From assembly GCA_963779325.1 (NCBI GenBank), contig CAVZXS010000002.1, positions 186,001-250,000 of the forward strand: a stretch of 64,000 nt of DNA, written 5' to 3'. The notes under the pieces were generated by a model. That model was given only the letters and a program-made list of their open reading frames with translations. It was not told where the DNA came from and did not search any database. Positions 52,202-61,359 of the stretch are shown piece after piece. The DNA comes from CAVZXS01 sp963779325 (GTDB lineage: Bacteria > Bacteroidota > Bacteroidia > Chitinophagales > Chitinophagaceae). The stretch's first letter is position 1. Each line of letters begins with the position of its first letter. The position numbers were made by a program, and so were the translations under genes.

Positions 52202-53875
52202 ATGCGATATATTTTTATCATAGCCGCGGTATTATCCTTACAAGCTAATTGTAAGAAAAATAGTGCGTCCCCGCCGGTGAAGCCTTTTGTAAAACCCCCT
52301 ATAGTAAAAAATATTTTACTTAACAATACTTCCTTTGACAATACTTTGTACGGAACGGCCAACCAACCGGCCATCGCCGTAAGTTTTAGTGAACAGGTTA
52401 TGCAGAACACCGTTGCCCCGGCAGTTAAATTAACCGATGCGGCAGGAAATGATATTACGGTTGTCATTTCTTTTCAGAATAAAGACTCCGCATTCATTGT
52501 TCAACCTTCCTCTCCGCTGAACTTTCTTTCAAAATATAATTTTAAAATAGCTGCTACGCTAAAATCTGCTTCGGGCGGAAGTTTGAATACAGCTATTGAC
52601 AAGACGTTTATTACACGAATAGATTCATCGAGAAAATTTCCGGCAATAACGGATAATGAATTATTAGATAAAGTACAGCTGCAAACATTTAAATATTTTT
52701 GGGATTACGGTCACCCGGTAAGTGGCCTGGCAAGAGAAAGAAGTAATGCCACGCCTGAAACAATTACAAGCGGCGGCAGCGGTTTTGGTATTATGGCCAT
52801 ACCTGTCGGTATCAACAGAAATTTTATTACAAGGGCGCAGGGACTGGCAAGAATGCAAACCATTGTTACCTTCTTAAAAAATACTGCGCAAAAATTTCAC
52901 GGTGCTTTCCCGCATTGGTTAAACGGAACAACCGGAACAATTATCCCTTTCAGTCAAAAAGATAATGGAGCAGATTTAGTGGAGACTTCTTATTTAATGA
53001 CGGGCTTATTAACGGCACGGCAATATTTTAACGGGGGCGATGCAGCGGAAGTGACTTTGAGAAACGACATTACAGCATTGTATAATAATGTAGAATGGGA
53101 TTGGTTTCGTAACGGCGGACAAAATGTTTTGTATTGGCACTGGAGCCCCAACTTTAATTGGGAAATGAATCATCAAATAAGAGGATGGAATGAATGTTTG
53201 ATTACTTATGTACTGGCAGCATCATCAACTACACATGGCATTTCCGCAAGTGTGTATACAAACGGATGGGCAAATAGCGGTAACAGCCCTTTTAAAAACG
53301 GCAGCAGCTACTATGGTTATCAATTGCCGCTTGGTGAGAGCTTAGGCGGCCCTCTTTTCTTTTCGCATTATTCATTTCTCGGAATTAACCCCAACGGTTT
53401 GAATGATGCGTATGCCAACTATCAAACACAAACAAAAAATCATACACTAATTAATTACGAATATTGTAAAGCAAATCCGAAAGGCTATTTTGGTTACAGC
53501 GACTCTTGTTGGGGATTGACGGCAAGTGATATTCTAAACGGATACACGGCAAGTTCGCCGACCAATGATGTAAGTTTTATAGCGCCAACAGCCGCTCTTT
53601 CATCTTTCCCGTATACTCCTGCAGAAAGTATGAAAGCGTTAAAGTTTTTTTATTATGTTTTAGGTGATAAGATTTTTAAAGAGTACGGCTTTGCAGATGC
53701 TTTTTCATTAAAAGAGTTGTGGTACGCAAATTCTTTTTTGGCGATAGACCAGGGACCTATAATAGTAATGATTGAAAATTACAGAAGCGGTTTGTTGTGG
53801 AATTTATTTACATCCTGCCCTGAGGTAAAAAACGGAATGAAGAATGTTTTAGGGTTTACTGCCCCATATTTATAA
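52202..53875 (+). CDS. glucoamylase-fold (GH144-like) glucanase with Ig-like N-terminal domain, lipoprotein
   Basis: A 557-aa lipoprotein (lipobox LQANC, Cys17). Residues 35-140 resemble a bacterial Ig-like domain (AVSFSEQVMQNTVAPAVKL). Residues 155-550 are a (alpha/alpha)6 glycoamylase domain with TFKYFWDYGHPVSGLARERS, YWHWSPNFNWEMNHQIRGWN, CWGLTASDIL and LAIDQGPIIVMIENYRSGLLW. GH144, defined on the Chitinophaga pinensis endo-beta-1,2-glucanase, has this fold, so beta-1,2-glucan is a plausible substrate. A second paralogue follows 11 bp downstream. Confidence 0.85.
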   Translation: MRYIFIIAAVLSLQANCKKNSASPPVKPFVKPPIVKNILLNNTSFDNTLYGTANQPAIAVSFSEQVMQNTVAPAVKLTDAAGNDITVVISFQNKDSAFIVQPSSPLNFLSKYNFKIAATLKSASGGSLNTAIDKTFITRIDSSRKFPAITDNELLDKVQLQTFKYFWDYGHPVSGLARERSNATPETITSGGSGFGIMAIPVGINRNFITRAQGLARMQTIVTFLKNTAQKFHGAFPHWLNGTTGTIIPFSQKDNGADLVETSYLMTGLLTARQYFNGGDAAEVTLRNDITALYNNVEWDWFRNGGQNVLYWHWSPNFNWEMNHQIRGWNECLITYVLAASSTTHGISASVYTNGWANSGNSPFKNGSSYYGYQLPLGESLGGPLFFSHYSFLGINPNGLNDAYANYQTQTKNHTLINYEYCKANPKGYFGYSDSCWGLTASDILNGYTASSPTNDVSFIAPTAALSSFPYTPAESMKALKFFYYVLGDKIFKEYGFADAFSLKELWYANSFLAIDQGPIIVMIENYRSGLLWNLFTSCPEVKNGMKNVLGFTAPYL

Positions 53876-53886
53876 AAACCAATGCA

Positions 53887-55320
53887 ATGCGAAAATTAAC
53901 TGCTGCGATTATTTTAGTGAACTGTGTAATTAATATTAATGCACAGTCGCTCACAAAAGGAAAGTACGGCGATGGCCCGGACGATGTGCCTGCTGTAGGT
54001 ATCATAAAGAACCTAACCGACGATCAATTGCTTGAAACTGTACAACGCCAAACCTTCCGTTTCTTTTGGCATGGCGCACATCCTGTAAGCGGATTGGCAT
54101 TGGAAAGAAGTAACACCGTATCGGCAGAGCATTACTGGGATTATATTAATGAAGCATGGGATGAACCCAACTTCAGTAAAACAACTTTTGGCCCCGATGC
54201 CGGAGCCATTGGCGGTACAGGTTTTGGAATTATGAGTACAGTCGTTGCGGCAGAGAGGGGATGGATAGGAAGAGATACTGCTGTACGGCGTTTAATTAAG
54301 ATTGCTGATTTTTTAATTAATGCCGATTGTTATCACGGCATCTACCCGCATTTCATGAATGGCAGAACAGGCAAGACAATAAAATTTGATCGGCTGGATG
54401 ATGGCGCTGACATTGTAGAAACATCTTACCTGCTCATGGGTTTTCTTTGTGCAAGAGAATATTTTAATAAAGAAACACCAAGAGAAATTTATTTACGTAA
54501 ACGCATCAATCAAATGTGGGGAGCTGCCAATTGGAAGTGGCATACCAACGGTGAAAAAAAATTATACTGGCACTGGAGTCCCAATAATGGTTTTGATATG
54601 AACTTCCCGGTATGGGGTTACAATGAATGTTTGATTACGTATATCATGGCGGCATCAGCACCCAATCCTAATAAAGCTATTCCGAAAGAAGCATACGATG
54701 GTACATGGGCCGGCAGTTTTGGTTTTAAAAACGGGAGAGAATATTACGGTATGGTATTGCCATTGGGAAATTATGATAAGGATAAAGGCGGCCCGTTATT
54801 TTTTGAGCAATATACTTTTCAAGGTATCGATCCGAATGGTTTAACAGATTCATTGGGCAATGATTATTTTTTGCAAGGTAAAAACCATACACTTATTAAC
54901 AGGGAATATTGCAAAGAGAATCCTAAAAAGTTTAGAGGCTACAGCGATAAAGTGTGGGGCTTAACAGCAGGCGACAGTTATAAAGGTTATGTGGCACACA
55001 GCCCGGAAAATGACAGGGGTGTGATACAACCCACTGCTGCTATTTCGTCAATGCCGTATACGCCAAAGGAAAGTATAGAAGCCTTGCGACATTTTTATTA
55101 TAATTTGGGAGATAAAATTTGGAGCAAGTACGGTTTTGTAGATGGTTTCAGTATTCATCACAACTGGTACGCAAAATCTCATTTAGCAATAGACCAGGGA
55201 CCGATTATAACTATGATTGAAAATTACCGTACCGGTTTATTGTGGAAGCTATTTATGAAAATACCGGATATACAAAACGGTTTAAAAAAATTAGGTTTTA
55301 AAAGCACTCAATTTAAATAA
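53887..55320 (+). CDS. glucoamylase-fold (GH144-like) glucanase, periplasmic
   Basis: A 477-aa protein with a cleavable signal peptide (about 1-20, INAQ) and no lipobox. It shares the core of its upstream neighbour without the Ig-like domain: TFRFFWHGAHPVSGLALERS, WHWSPNNGFDMNFPVWGYN, VWGLTAGDSYKGYVAH and LAIDQGPIITMIENYRTGLLW. A 30-residue insertion lies near 75-105. A surface lipoprotein plus a periplasmic paralogue suggests stepwise cutting of one beta-glucan, outside and then inside the outer membrane. The sterol-desaturase-like gene starts 5 bp later. Confidence 0.85.
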   Translation: MRKLTAAIILVNCVININAQSLTKGKYGDGPDDVPAVGIIKNLTDDQLLETVQRQTFRFFWHGAHPVSGLALERSNTVSAEHYWDYINEAWDEPNFSKTTFGPDAGAIGGTGFGIMSTVVAAERGWIGRDTAVRRLIKIADFLINADCYHGIYPHFMNGRTGKTIKFDRLDDGADIVETSYLLMGFLCAREYFNKETPREIYLRKRINQMWGAANWKWHTNGEKKLYWHWSPNNGFDMNFPVWGYNECLITYIMAASAPNPNKAIPKEAYDGTWAGSFGFKNGREYYGMVLPLGNYDKDKGGPLFFEQYTFQGIDPNGLTDSLGNDYFLQGKNHTLINREYCKENPKKFRGYSDKVWGLTAGDSYKGYVAHSPENDRGVIQPTAAISSMPYTPKESIEALRHFYYNLGDKIWSKYGFVDGFSIHHNWYAKSHLAIDQGPIITMIENYRTGLLWKLFMKIPDIQNGLKKLGFKSTQFK

Positions 55321-55325
55321 GCAAG

Positions 55326-56504
55326 ATGCCGGTTGCAAAATCATTATTGAGAATTTGGAAATATTTGGAAAATGCGATCTTCATTTTTGTATTTTTCTAT
55401 ACGGCTTATTATCTTGTTTCTAATTTTTCAGTATATGCATGGGATACCATGCAGGGTAAAGGGTTTATTACTACTTTTTCAAAGCATCTGAGTGATAAGG
55501 AATATTACAATTGTGTGCTGGCAGTAGTCTTATCGTTGGTTTCTTTTTTTTATATTTCAGAAATTGTATTGCTTTTTATTGAAGTGATAAAAAGAGAGAA
55601 ACATGTAAAATGGAATTATGCTAAATGGAAAATTATTTTTAACGATGTGGTGAAGCGCTATAAGCTCACCTTTATGGCCAACTATTTTGGAGAAGTTTTG
55701 GCTAAAATAATTTTGCTTGATATATTCTGGAAAGTTCAACCGTTCTTTCAGCAATTTTCTTTATTCACTACTGATTTTGCCTGGTATAGCTGGATATATG
55801 CATATCTTATTTGGGAATTATCAACCTGGGTGTGGCATTACGGGGCGCATCGTATCCGCTTATTCTGGTGCCTGCATTCCCCCCATCATGCCCCCGAAGA
55901 ATTAAATATGACATCTGCTTGGGTACATTTTTTCGCTGAAGGATTTTATACATCCGCCGTGCAATTAATAATATTAATGGTATTGGGTGTACAGCCTAAA
56001 ATGTTGTTGGTGATAATGGCTATAGAGGTTTCCTGGGGAACATTTATACATGCAGGCGAACGTTCATTTAAAAAAGGCCGGTTGGGTATCTTACACCATT
56101 TTATTGTTACACCATCTCATCACCGGGTGCATCATGCAAAAAATCCATTGTACATGGATACTAACTTTTGTACGTTTCTGCCTTTTTGGGATTGGCTGTT
56201 TGGCACACTGCAACCGCAACGTGATGAAGTGAAATTGGAATACGGCATTACCAGGAAAATGGAAACGGGTAATTTTATAGATTTTTATTTTGGCGAATTT
56301 TTTTTACTGTTCAGGGATGTAAAAAAAGCAAGCGGATTTAAAAATAAACTTTTATATCTTGTAAAGTCTCCGGGCTGGAGCCCGGAAGGCACAGAACATA
56401 CTGCTGCTGTGCTAAGGAATAATTTTTTGAAAGAGAACCCTGAACTTGGACTCACAAGCAGGGATTTATTTATGAGAAAACCTGAAATCAGTAAAGAATT
56501 ATAA
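55326..56504 (+). CDS. sterol desaturase / fatty acid hydroxylase family membrane protein
   Basis: A 392-aa membrane protein of the di-iron hydroxylase family. About five helices and the His clusters are visible: HYGAHR (about 171-176), HSPHH (about 184-188), HHFIVTPSHHRVHH (about 258-271) and a further His-rich context followed by FWDWLFGT. Enzymes of this type hydroxylate or desaturate lipids with O2. Its place inside a glycan locus, coupled to both neighbours (5 bp before, 1-bp overlap after), is unusual. Lipid substrate unknown. Confidence 0.87.
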   Translation: MPVAKSLLRIWKYLENAIFIFVFFYTAYYLVSNFSVYAWDTMQGKGFITTFSKHLSDKEYYNCVLAVVLSLVSFFYISEIVLLFIEVIKREKHVKWNYAKWKIIFNDVVKRYKLTFMANYFGEVLAKIILLDIFWKVQPFFQQFSLFTTDFAWYSWIYAYLIWELSTWVWHYGAHRIRLFWCLHSPHHAPEELNMTSAWVHFFAEGFYTSAVQLIILMVLGVQPKMLLVIMAIEVSWGTFIHAGERSFKKGRLGILHHFIVTPSHHRVHHAKNPLYMDTNFCTFLPFWDWLFGTLQPQRDEVKLEYGITRKMETGNFIDFYFGEFFLLFRDVKKASGFKNKLLYLVKSPGWSPEGTEHTAAVLRNNFLKENPELGLTSRDLFMRKPEISKEL

Positions 56505-57859
56505 TGAATAAAGTAATGAAAAATATAAATGATTGGCGCGGCCGGGGTTTACGGCATTGTTTAATTGCCTGTTCCGTTTCAATGAGGCAACTCGTCATGA
56601 GTATAACTTTATTCTGCATCCTGATCACAGCGTTTAGTTTTACCGCAGCCGCACAAACAAAAACTGATTCAAATTTCATACGCAATAAAATCAAGGGTCT
56701 TATTACCGGCACGGTACTCGGCGATGCATTGGGCGGCCCTATAGAGTTCCAGGGTCATGCAGAAATACAAGCCTCTCCGAATCCGCCAAAATTATGGATA
56801 GATACAACTGATTTAATTGATGATGCTGAATTGAAAGCTGCAGCAGAAAGAATGTATTTAAGGGAATACAAATATATATTGCCGCAGGTTCAATCTTACG
56901 GAAGCTGGACTGAAAATGCACCTTCGGGAACAGTAACGGATGACAGTCGACATAAAATAATTTTGATGCACATGCTGCGTACTGCACTGAAAAAAAATCA
57001 ATGGCCGCTTACTGATAAACATTCCGCACAGGCCTATTTGGATTGGGCTAAATCTAAAACTATAAAAACGCATTCCGGCTACGATACATTATGCCCTCAG
57101 TGGTTAGATGAAACATACAAATCCATCAACTGGTTAATGGGTAGCCGTGAAATTGGAAAAGCTTACCCTGTAGAAAGAATGTGGAATGCATTGCCCACTT
57201 GCTACGGGCAAATGGCATTAACACCGATGGCGGCATTGTACCCCGGCGAACCCGAGAAAGCCTATTTGGCTGCGTATAACACAGCGTGGTTTGATGTTGG
57301 GTTTGCAAAAGATATGGTGGCTTCATCAGTAGCGGGTATATCAGTTGCTCTAACACTCGACCCCGCAAAAATGAGTAATGAAGAGTTATGGAGCAAAGTT
57401 TTTGATGCCATGAAAAATACCGATCCGTATGGTTATTTAAAAGTGCCCTGGTGCGAAAGACAGGTACAACGTTGGCTCAGTCTGTCCGATTTGTATGTAC
57501 AGCAAGCCACCGGTTCGCCGGCAAAACTATTTGCATTGCTTGATAAAGAATTTATGTACACTACCAAGTGGGAGGCACAGGTGCCCTTTCTATTTGTGTT
57601 CTGTGTGCTAAAAATTTGCAAGTATGATCCGCTGGCTGCCATGCAACTCAGCATTGAGTGGGGCAACGACCATGATACGTATCCGCAGTTTCTCGGTGCA
57701 TTCGTTGGTGCTATTTATGGTCCGGATATTTTTAAAAAAGAAATGAGAGAAACCATTACAAAAAGATTGCAATTGGATTATGATGAAAATATAGAGGAGT
57801 GGGTGAATACGTTGATGAAGGTTCAGCAGTTGGGAAAGAAAAAGGTCTTGTTCAGGTAA
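56504..57859 (+). CDS. exported ADP-ribosylglycohydrolase-family protein
   Basis: A 451-aa protein of the ADP-ribosylglycohydrolase fold. IKGLITGTVLGDALGGPIEF (about 62-81) matches the family start, TVTDDSRHKIILMH (about 146-159) has the first Asp pair, and WGNDHDTYPQFLGAFVGAIYG (near residue 386) the second metal-binding motif. A hydrophobic signal ending SFTAAAQ sits at about 29-51, so export is likely, although family members usually act in the cytoplasm. The ATG at 56582 gives a more normal signal peptide than the coupled ATG at 56504. It may hydrolyse a glycoside rather than ADP-ribose. Confidence 0.82.
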   Translation: MNKVMKNINDWRGRGLRHCLIACSVSMRQLVMSITLFCILITAFSFTAAAQTKTDSNFIRNKIKGLITGTVLGDALGGPIEFQGHAEIQASPNPPKLWIDTTDLIDDAELKAAAERMYLREYKYILPQVQSYGSWTENAPSGTVTDDSRHKIILMHMLRTALKKNQWPLTDKHSAQAYLDWAKSKTIKTHSGYDTLCPQWLDETYKSINWLMGSREIGKAYPVERMWNALPTCYGQMALTPMAALYPGEPEKAYLAAYNTAWFDVGFAKDMVASSVAGISVALTLDPAKMSNEELWSKVFDAMKNTDPYGYLKVPWCERQVQRWLSLSDLYVQQATGSPAKLFALLDKEFMYTTKWEAQVPFLFVFCVLKICKYDPLAAMQLSIEWGNDHDTYPQFLGAFVGAIYGPDIFKKEMRETITKRLQLDYDENIEEWVNTLMKVQQLGKKKVLFR

Positions 57860-57888
57860 TTTTTCAGTGTCTTACAAAATGAGGAAGC

Positions 57889-58026
57889 ATCCCCGCCCGG
57901 GCGGGGCGAAATTAATAGACTTAATGCTATAGGAAACCGGGGTGGGTTGCTGAACAGAATTACAGAAAGATGAAGAGTGCCCCGATGCAGCACACAAGTC
58001 CAACTCGGGGTCGGTGACGACGCAAC
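57889..58026. repeat. compound GC-rich intergenic repeat, copy A
   Basis: The 235-bp gap holds two units. Unit 1 (57889-57949) begins with palindrome CCCCGCCCGGGCGGGG (57891-57906) and ends GGAAACCGGGGTGGGTT. Unit 2 (57975-58026) contains GCCCCGATGCAGCACACAAG and CAACTCGGGGTCGGTGACG. Both recur at 59353-59493, unit 1 in the same and unit 2 in the opposite orientation. No gene seen. Confidence 0.72.
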
Positions 58027-58094
58027 GGAAGCTTAATAGTAGTACAAAAGCCAAGTACATAAAAAAATATTTATAAAAAAGAAAATTATAAATT

Positions 58095-59285
58095 ATGGAA
58101 ACGAATAATACTTCCTCTTTCGAGGCTTCATCACGCAGAGAATTTTTGCAACGCACCGCTATGGCCGGCGCTGCTGTATTGCTTTCATCATTAGAAAGCT
58201 GGGCGATAACAACCCCCGATAAAAAATTAAGGGTAGCCTTAATTGGCTGCGGCAGTGTAAGCAACCGCTACATACCTAAGCTAATGTCATCATCGCTTAT
58301 TGAGCTGGTAAGTTTGTGCGACATAAAACATGAAAGAGCAGAAGCACAAAACAAACAGTACAGTGTAAATGCAAAAACCTACCGCAATATTGATGAAATG
58401 CTGAAAGGTGTGCCGTTTGATATGATGGTAACTACAACCGATATGCAGGTGCATGGTGAGCTGAATAAAAAAGCGTTGCTGGCAGGCAAACATGTGTGGA
58501 GCGAAAAACCAATGGCTAATACGTATGCAGAAGGCAAAGCATTGCTGGAATTAGCGAAAAGTAAAAAATTGCGTTTGTGGGGTGCGCCGGCAGTGGTAAA
58601 CAGCCCGCAGTTTGCATTTATGAGCAAACAAATACAGGAGGGAAAGCTGGGTCGTATTGCAAGTGCTCACGGACAATACGGGCATACGGGCCCCAACTGG
58701 AGCGCTTTTTTTTATGAGAAGGGCGGCGGCAGCATGCCCGATTTGGGTGTGTACAATATGGCTACACTAACGGGCTTGCTCGGGCCGGCAAAAAGTATAA
58801 TGGCCATGACGAGTATTGTAAACCCCGAACGCACCGTAGATGATAAAGGGAAAATAAAAGTAGTGGCGGAAGATAACGCACATATTTTAATGGAACATGA
58901 TAAAAATGTTATCAGTCATGTGATGTGCGGCTTTTGTTATTTCGACCCTCACGGGCATGAAGCTACTAATCAGACATTGCACTCTATTCAAATTTACGGC
59001 GACTACGGCAACATGCGTTTAATTGGATATGATTGGGAAACAAACGGAGTAATGCTGGATACAGATTGGGAAAAACCACCGGTACTGGTTAGTGCTGATA
59101 AAGGCGGCTATGTATGGCAGGAAGGCGCAAACGTTGTTGGTGAAAGTTTGTTAACCGGTGTTGAACCAAAAATAAATGTAGAACATGCATTGCATGTGCT
59201 TGAAATAATTGAAGCGGCGAGAAAATCGCAGGTAACGGGCATGCGGATAAAACTGAAGAGTAAGTTTAAATGGCCGGTGGTGTAA
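58095..59285 (+). CDS. Tat-exported Gfo/Idh/MocA family oxidoreductase
   Basis: A 396-aa oxidoreductase with a twin-arginine signal, SRREFLQRTAMAGAAVLL (Arg14, Arg15). The Rossmann domain has VALIGCGSVSNRYIPKLM (about 49-66) and the substrate-side motif WSEKPMANTYAEGKALLEL with the E-K-P catalytic Lys. The C-terminal domain has GGGSMPDLGVYNMATLTGLLG. Tat export with NAD(P) bound is common for this family in Bacteroidota, where some act on 3-keto-glycosides or amino sugars. It lies in the glucan locus but is separated from neighbours by repeats on both sides. Confidence 0.9.
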   Translation: METNNTSSFEASSRREFLQRTAMAGAAVLLSSLESWAITTPDKKLRVALIGCGSVSNRYIPKLMSSSLIELVSLCDIKHERAEAQNKQYSVNAKTYRNIDEMLKGVPFDMMVTTTDMQVHGELNKKALLAGKHVWSEKPMANTYAEGKALLELAKSKKLRLWGAPAVVNSPQFAFMSKQIQEGKLGRIASAHGQYGHTGPNWSAFFYEKGGGSMPDLGVYNMATLTGLLGPAKSIMAMTSIVNPERTVDDKGKIKVVAEDNAHILMEHDKNVISHVMCGFCYFDPHGHEATNQTLHSIQIYGDYGNMRLIGYDWETNGVMLDTDWEKPPVLVSADKGGYVWQEGANVVGESLLTGVEPKINVEHALHVLEIIEAARKSQVTGMRIKLKSKFKWPVV

Positions 59286-59352
59286 CCCCCAACCCCTTAC
59301 GAAAAAATCGGGACAGGCGCCGGTGAGTTTGTGAGTCTTGCTTTCAGAAACA

Positions 59353-59493
59353 TACCCGCCCGGGCGGGGCGAATTGAGTAAATTTAATTGTGTAGGAAAT
59401 CGGGGTGGGTTACAGGATTTTGTATTACATGGCATCGCCCCTTGCGTCGTCTTTGACCCCGAGTAAGATTTCTGTGCATCCTCGGGACACCCT
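59353..59493. repeat. compound GC-rich intergenic repeat, copy B
   Basis: Unit 1 (59353-59411) starts ACCCGCCCGGGCGGGGCGAA and ends GGAAATCGGGGTGGGTT, aligned to 57889-57949. Unit 2 (59439-59493) contains TTGCGTCGTC, GACCCCGAGTAAG and CTCGGGACACCC, the reverse complement of 57975-58026. The 241-bp gap between Gfo/Idh and SDR genes holds no gene. Confidence 0.72.
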
Positions 59494-59526
59494 TGTACTG
59501 TATATTTTCATGTCATTAATAAATAA

Positions 59527-60312
59527 ATGAGCAAGCAATTAGAAAATAAAAATATAGTTATTATCGGCGGCACAACAGGCCTTGGCCTTTCGGCAGCAAA
59601 AGCATTTGTAGCTGTAGGAGCAAATGTGGTGGTGGTTGGACGAAATGAAGAAAGTGTTGCCGCTGCAAAAAATGATTTGGGTGCAACTGCAATTGCAGTA
59701 AGCGGCGATGCTGCACAGGAAACAACCGCAGTGAATGCAATTGAGAAATGCATACAAGAATTCGGCAGCTTTGACGGATTGTATCATGTAGCGGGCGGCA
59801 GCGGACGTAAAATGGGCGATGGTCCCCTGCATGAATTAACATTGGATGGTTGGAATAAAACAATGGAATTGAATTTAACATCTTTGATGTTATCCAATCA
59901 AGCGGCTGTAAAAAAATTTTTAGAACTTGGAACGAGCGGCACCATTTTGAATATGGGTTCGGTGCTGGGCTATTCACCATCTCCGAAATATTTCTCAACA
60001 CATGCGTATGCGGCTGCCAAAGCAGCCATAATCGGTTTTAGTAAATCAATTGCTGCGTATTATGCTGCAAATAATATCCGTGTAAATGTAATTGCACCTG
60101 CATTGGTAGAAACGCCGATGGCACAACGTGCAGCCAATGATTCAGCAATTTTAAATTTTATTAAAGCAAAACAACCATTGGACGGCGGACGAATTGGACA
60201 GCCCGAAGATTTGGATGGATTAGCAGTTTATTTTATGAGTGATCAATCTAAGTTTACAACAGGGCAGGTGATTGCGGTAGATGGTGGGTGGACAATAAGC
60301 AGCCCCACCTAA
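59527..60312 (+). CDS. short-chain dehydrogenase/reductase
   Basis: A 261-aa SDR. NAD(P) binding: IIGGTTGLGLSAAKAF (about 12-27, T-G-x-x-x-G-x-G-like) and VVVVGRNEES. The catalytic Ser is in NMGSVLGYS (about 140) and the Tyr/Lys in YAAAKAAI (about 161-168). The C-terminus GQVIAVDGGWTIS is typical of the classical family. No signal peptide, so cytoplasmic. It precedes the ROK kinase; together they suggest intracellular sugar processing, with the substrate unknown. Confidence 0.93.
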   Translation: MSKQLENKNIVIIGGTTGLGLSAAKAFVAVGANVVVVGRNEESVAAAKNDLGATAIAVSGDAAQETTAVNAIEKCIQEFGSFDGLYHVAGGSGRKMGDGPLHELTLDGWNKTMELNLTSLMLSNQAAVKKFLELGTSGTILNMGSVLGYSPSPKYFSTHAYAAAKAAIIGFSKSIAAYYAANNIRVNVIAPALVETPMAQRAANDSAILNFIKAKQPLDGGRIGQPEDLDGLAVYFMSDQSKFTTGQVIAVDGGWTISSPT

Positions 60313-60313
60313 A

Positions 60314-60332
60314 TCCTCCCCGGAGGGGAGGA
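60314..60332. terminator. hairpin directly after SDR stop codon
   Basis: TCCTCCCC-GGA-GGGGAGGA is a perfect 8-bp GC-rich stem starting 1 bp after the stop. No T-run follows, so it may be a Bacteroidota intergenic hairpin unit rather than an intrinsic terminator. Confidence 0.45.
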
Positions 60333-60404
60333 CTTGAGAACATCAAAGTTTAAATGACTTTACATATGCGTGGGATTTAATAATCAATAATGAATAATTA
60401 ATAA

Positions 60405-61295
60405 TTGAGTAAGATAGCTATTATAGGAATTGATTTAGGCGGCACCCGTATCAAAGGCGTTGCCATTGACTCAAACGGAAATGTATTGCATCAAATTTAT
60501 ACACCCACCAACGATGGTGAAGGAGAAGTGTGGAAAGCAGCGATTGCGAAAACGGTAAATGATTTAAAAGAAAAATTAAATATAAAAAAAATAATTGCAG
60601 GCATTTCAGCGCCGGGTTTACCCAATAAAGAAAATACGGCCATTGGTTTTATGCCCGGCCGATTGGAAGGATTGGAAAATTTTGCCTGGAGCAATTATTT
60701 GCAGACTCCGACTTATGTATTGAATGATGGCGTAGCTGCATTAGTAGCCGAAGCAAAAACCGGCGCAGCAAAAGAAAGCATCAATGCAATTATGGTTACA
60801 TTGGGTACAGGTGTTGGCGGTGCATTACTCATTAATAAACAGGCTTACCAGGGTTCATTTAATAAAGCGGGACATATTGGTCACATGGTAATTGACAGTG
60901 ACGGTGATAAAGATGTAACTAATATGCCCGGCAGTTTGGAAGAATGTATCGGCAACTGTACAATTGAAAAAAGAACGGGTGGAAAATTTTCTTCCACACA
61001 CGAATTATTGATTACCATGAGAAGCGGCGATACATTTGCAAAAAATATTTGGCATGTATCTGTAAAAAAATTAGCTATCGGATTGGCATCCGTAAGCAAT
61101 ATTATTTCGCCGGATACCATTGTGGTAGGCGGCGGCATAGCAGAAGCCAACGATGATTTGTTTATACCTTTAAATAAATGGTTTGATGAATTTGAATGGC
61201 AGCCCGGAGGTATTCGTCCGAAGATTGTAAAGGCGGTACACGGCGACTTGGCAGGAGCTATCGGCGCGGCTTGTTTTGCGATGGATAAAAAATAA
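60405..61295 (+). CDS. ROK family sugar kinase
   Basis: A 296-aa protein from a TTG start. Phosphate-1 motif IGIDLGGTRIKGVAID (about 5-20), LNDGVAALVAEA (catalytic Asp region), phosphate-2 GTGVGGALLINKQ and GHIGHMVIDSDG with the ROK His. The usual Zn-binding C-x-C-G-x-x-G-C-x-E motif is replaced by GSLEECIGNCTIEKRTG, so zinc binding is probably lost or altered. It would phosphorylate a hexose, most simply glucose from beta-glucan. The GH3 gene follows 64 bp later. Confidence 0.9.
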   Translation: MSKIAIIGIDLGGTRIKGVAIDSNGNVLHQIYTPTNDGEGEVWKAAIAKTVNDLKEKLNIKKIIAGISAPGLPNKENTAIGFMPGRLEGLENFAWSNYLQTPTYVLNDGVAALVAEAKTGAAKESINAIMVTLGTGVGGALLINKQAYQGSFNKAGHIGHMVIDSDGDKDVTNMPGSLEECIGNCTIEKRTGGKFSSTHELLITMRSGDTFAKNIWHVSVKKLAIGLASVSNIISPDTIVVGGGIAEANDDLFIPLNKWFDEFEWQPGGIRPKIVKAVHGDLAGAIGAACFAMDKK

Positions 61296-61359
61296 AGCAA
61301 CTTAAATTAATTTATAATTGACATCAATTCAAAAAGCATATTTTAATTATTACGTAAAA

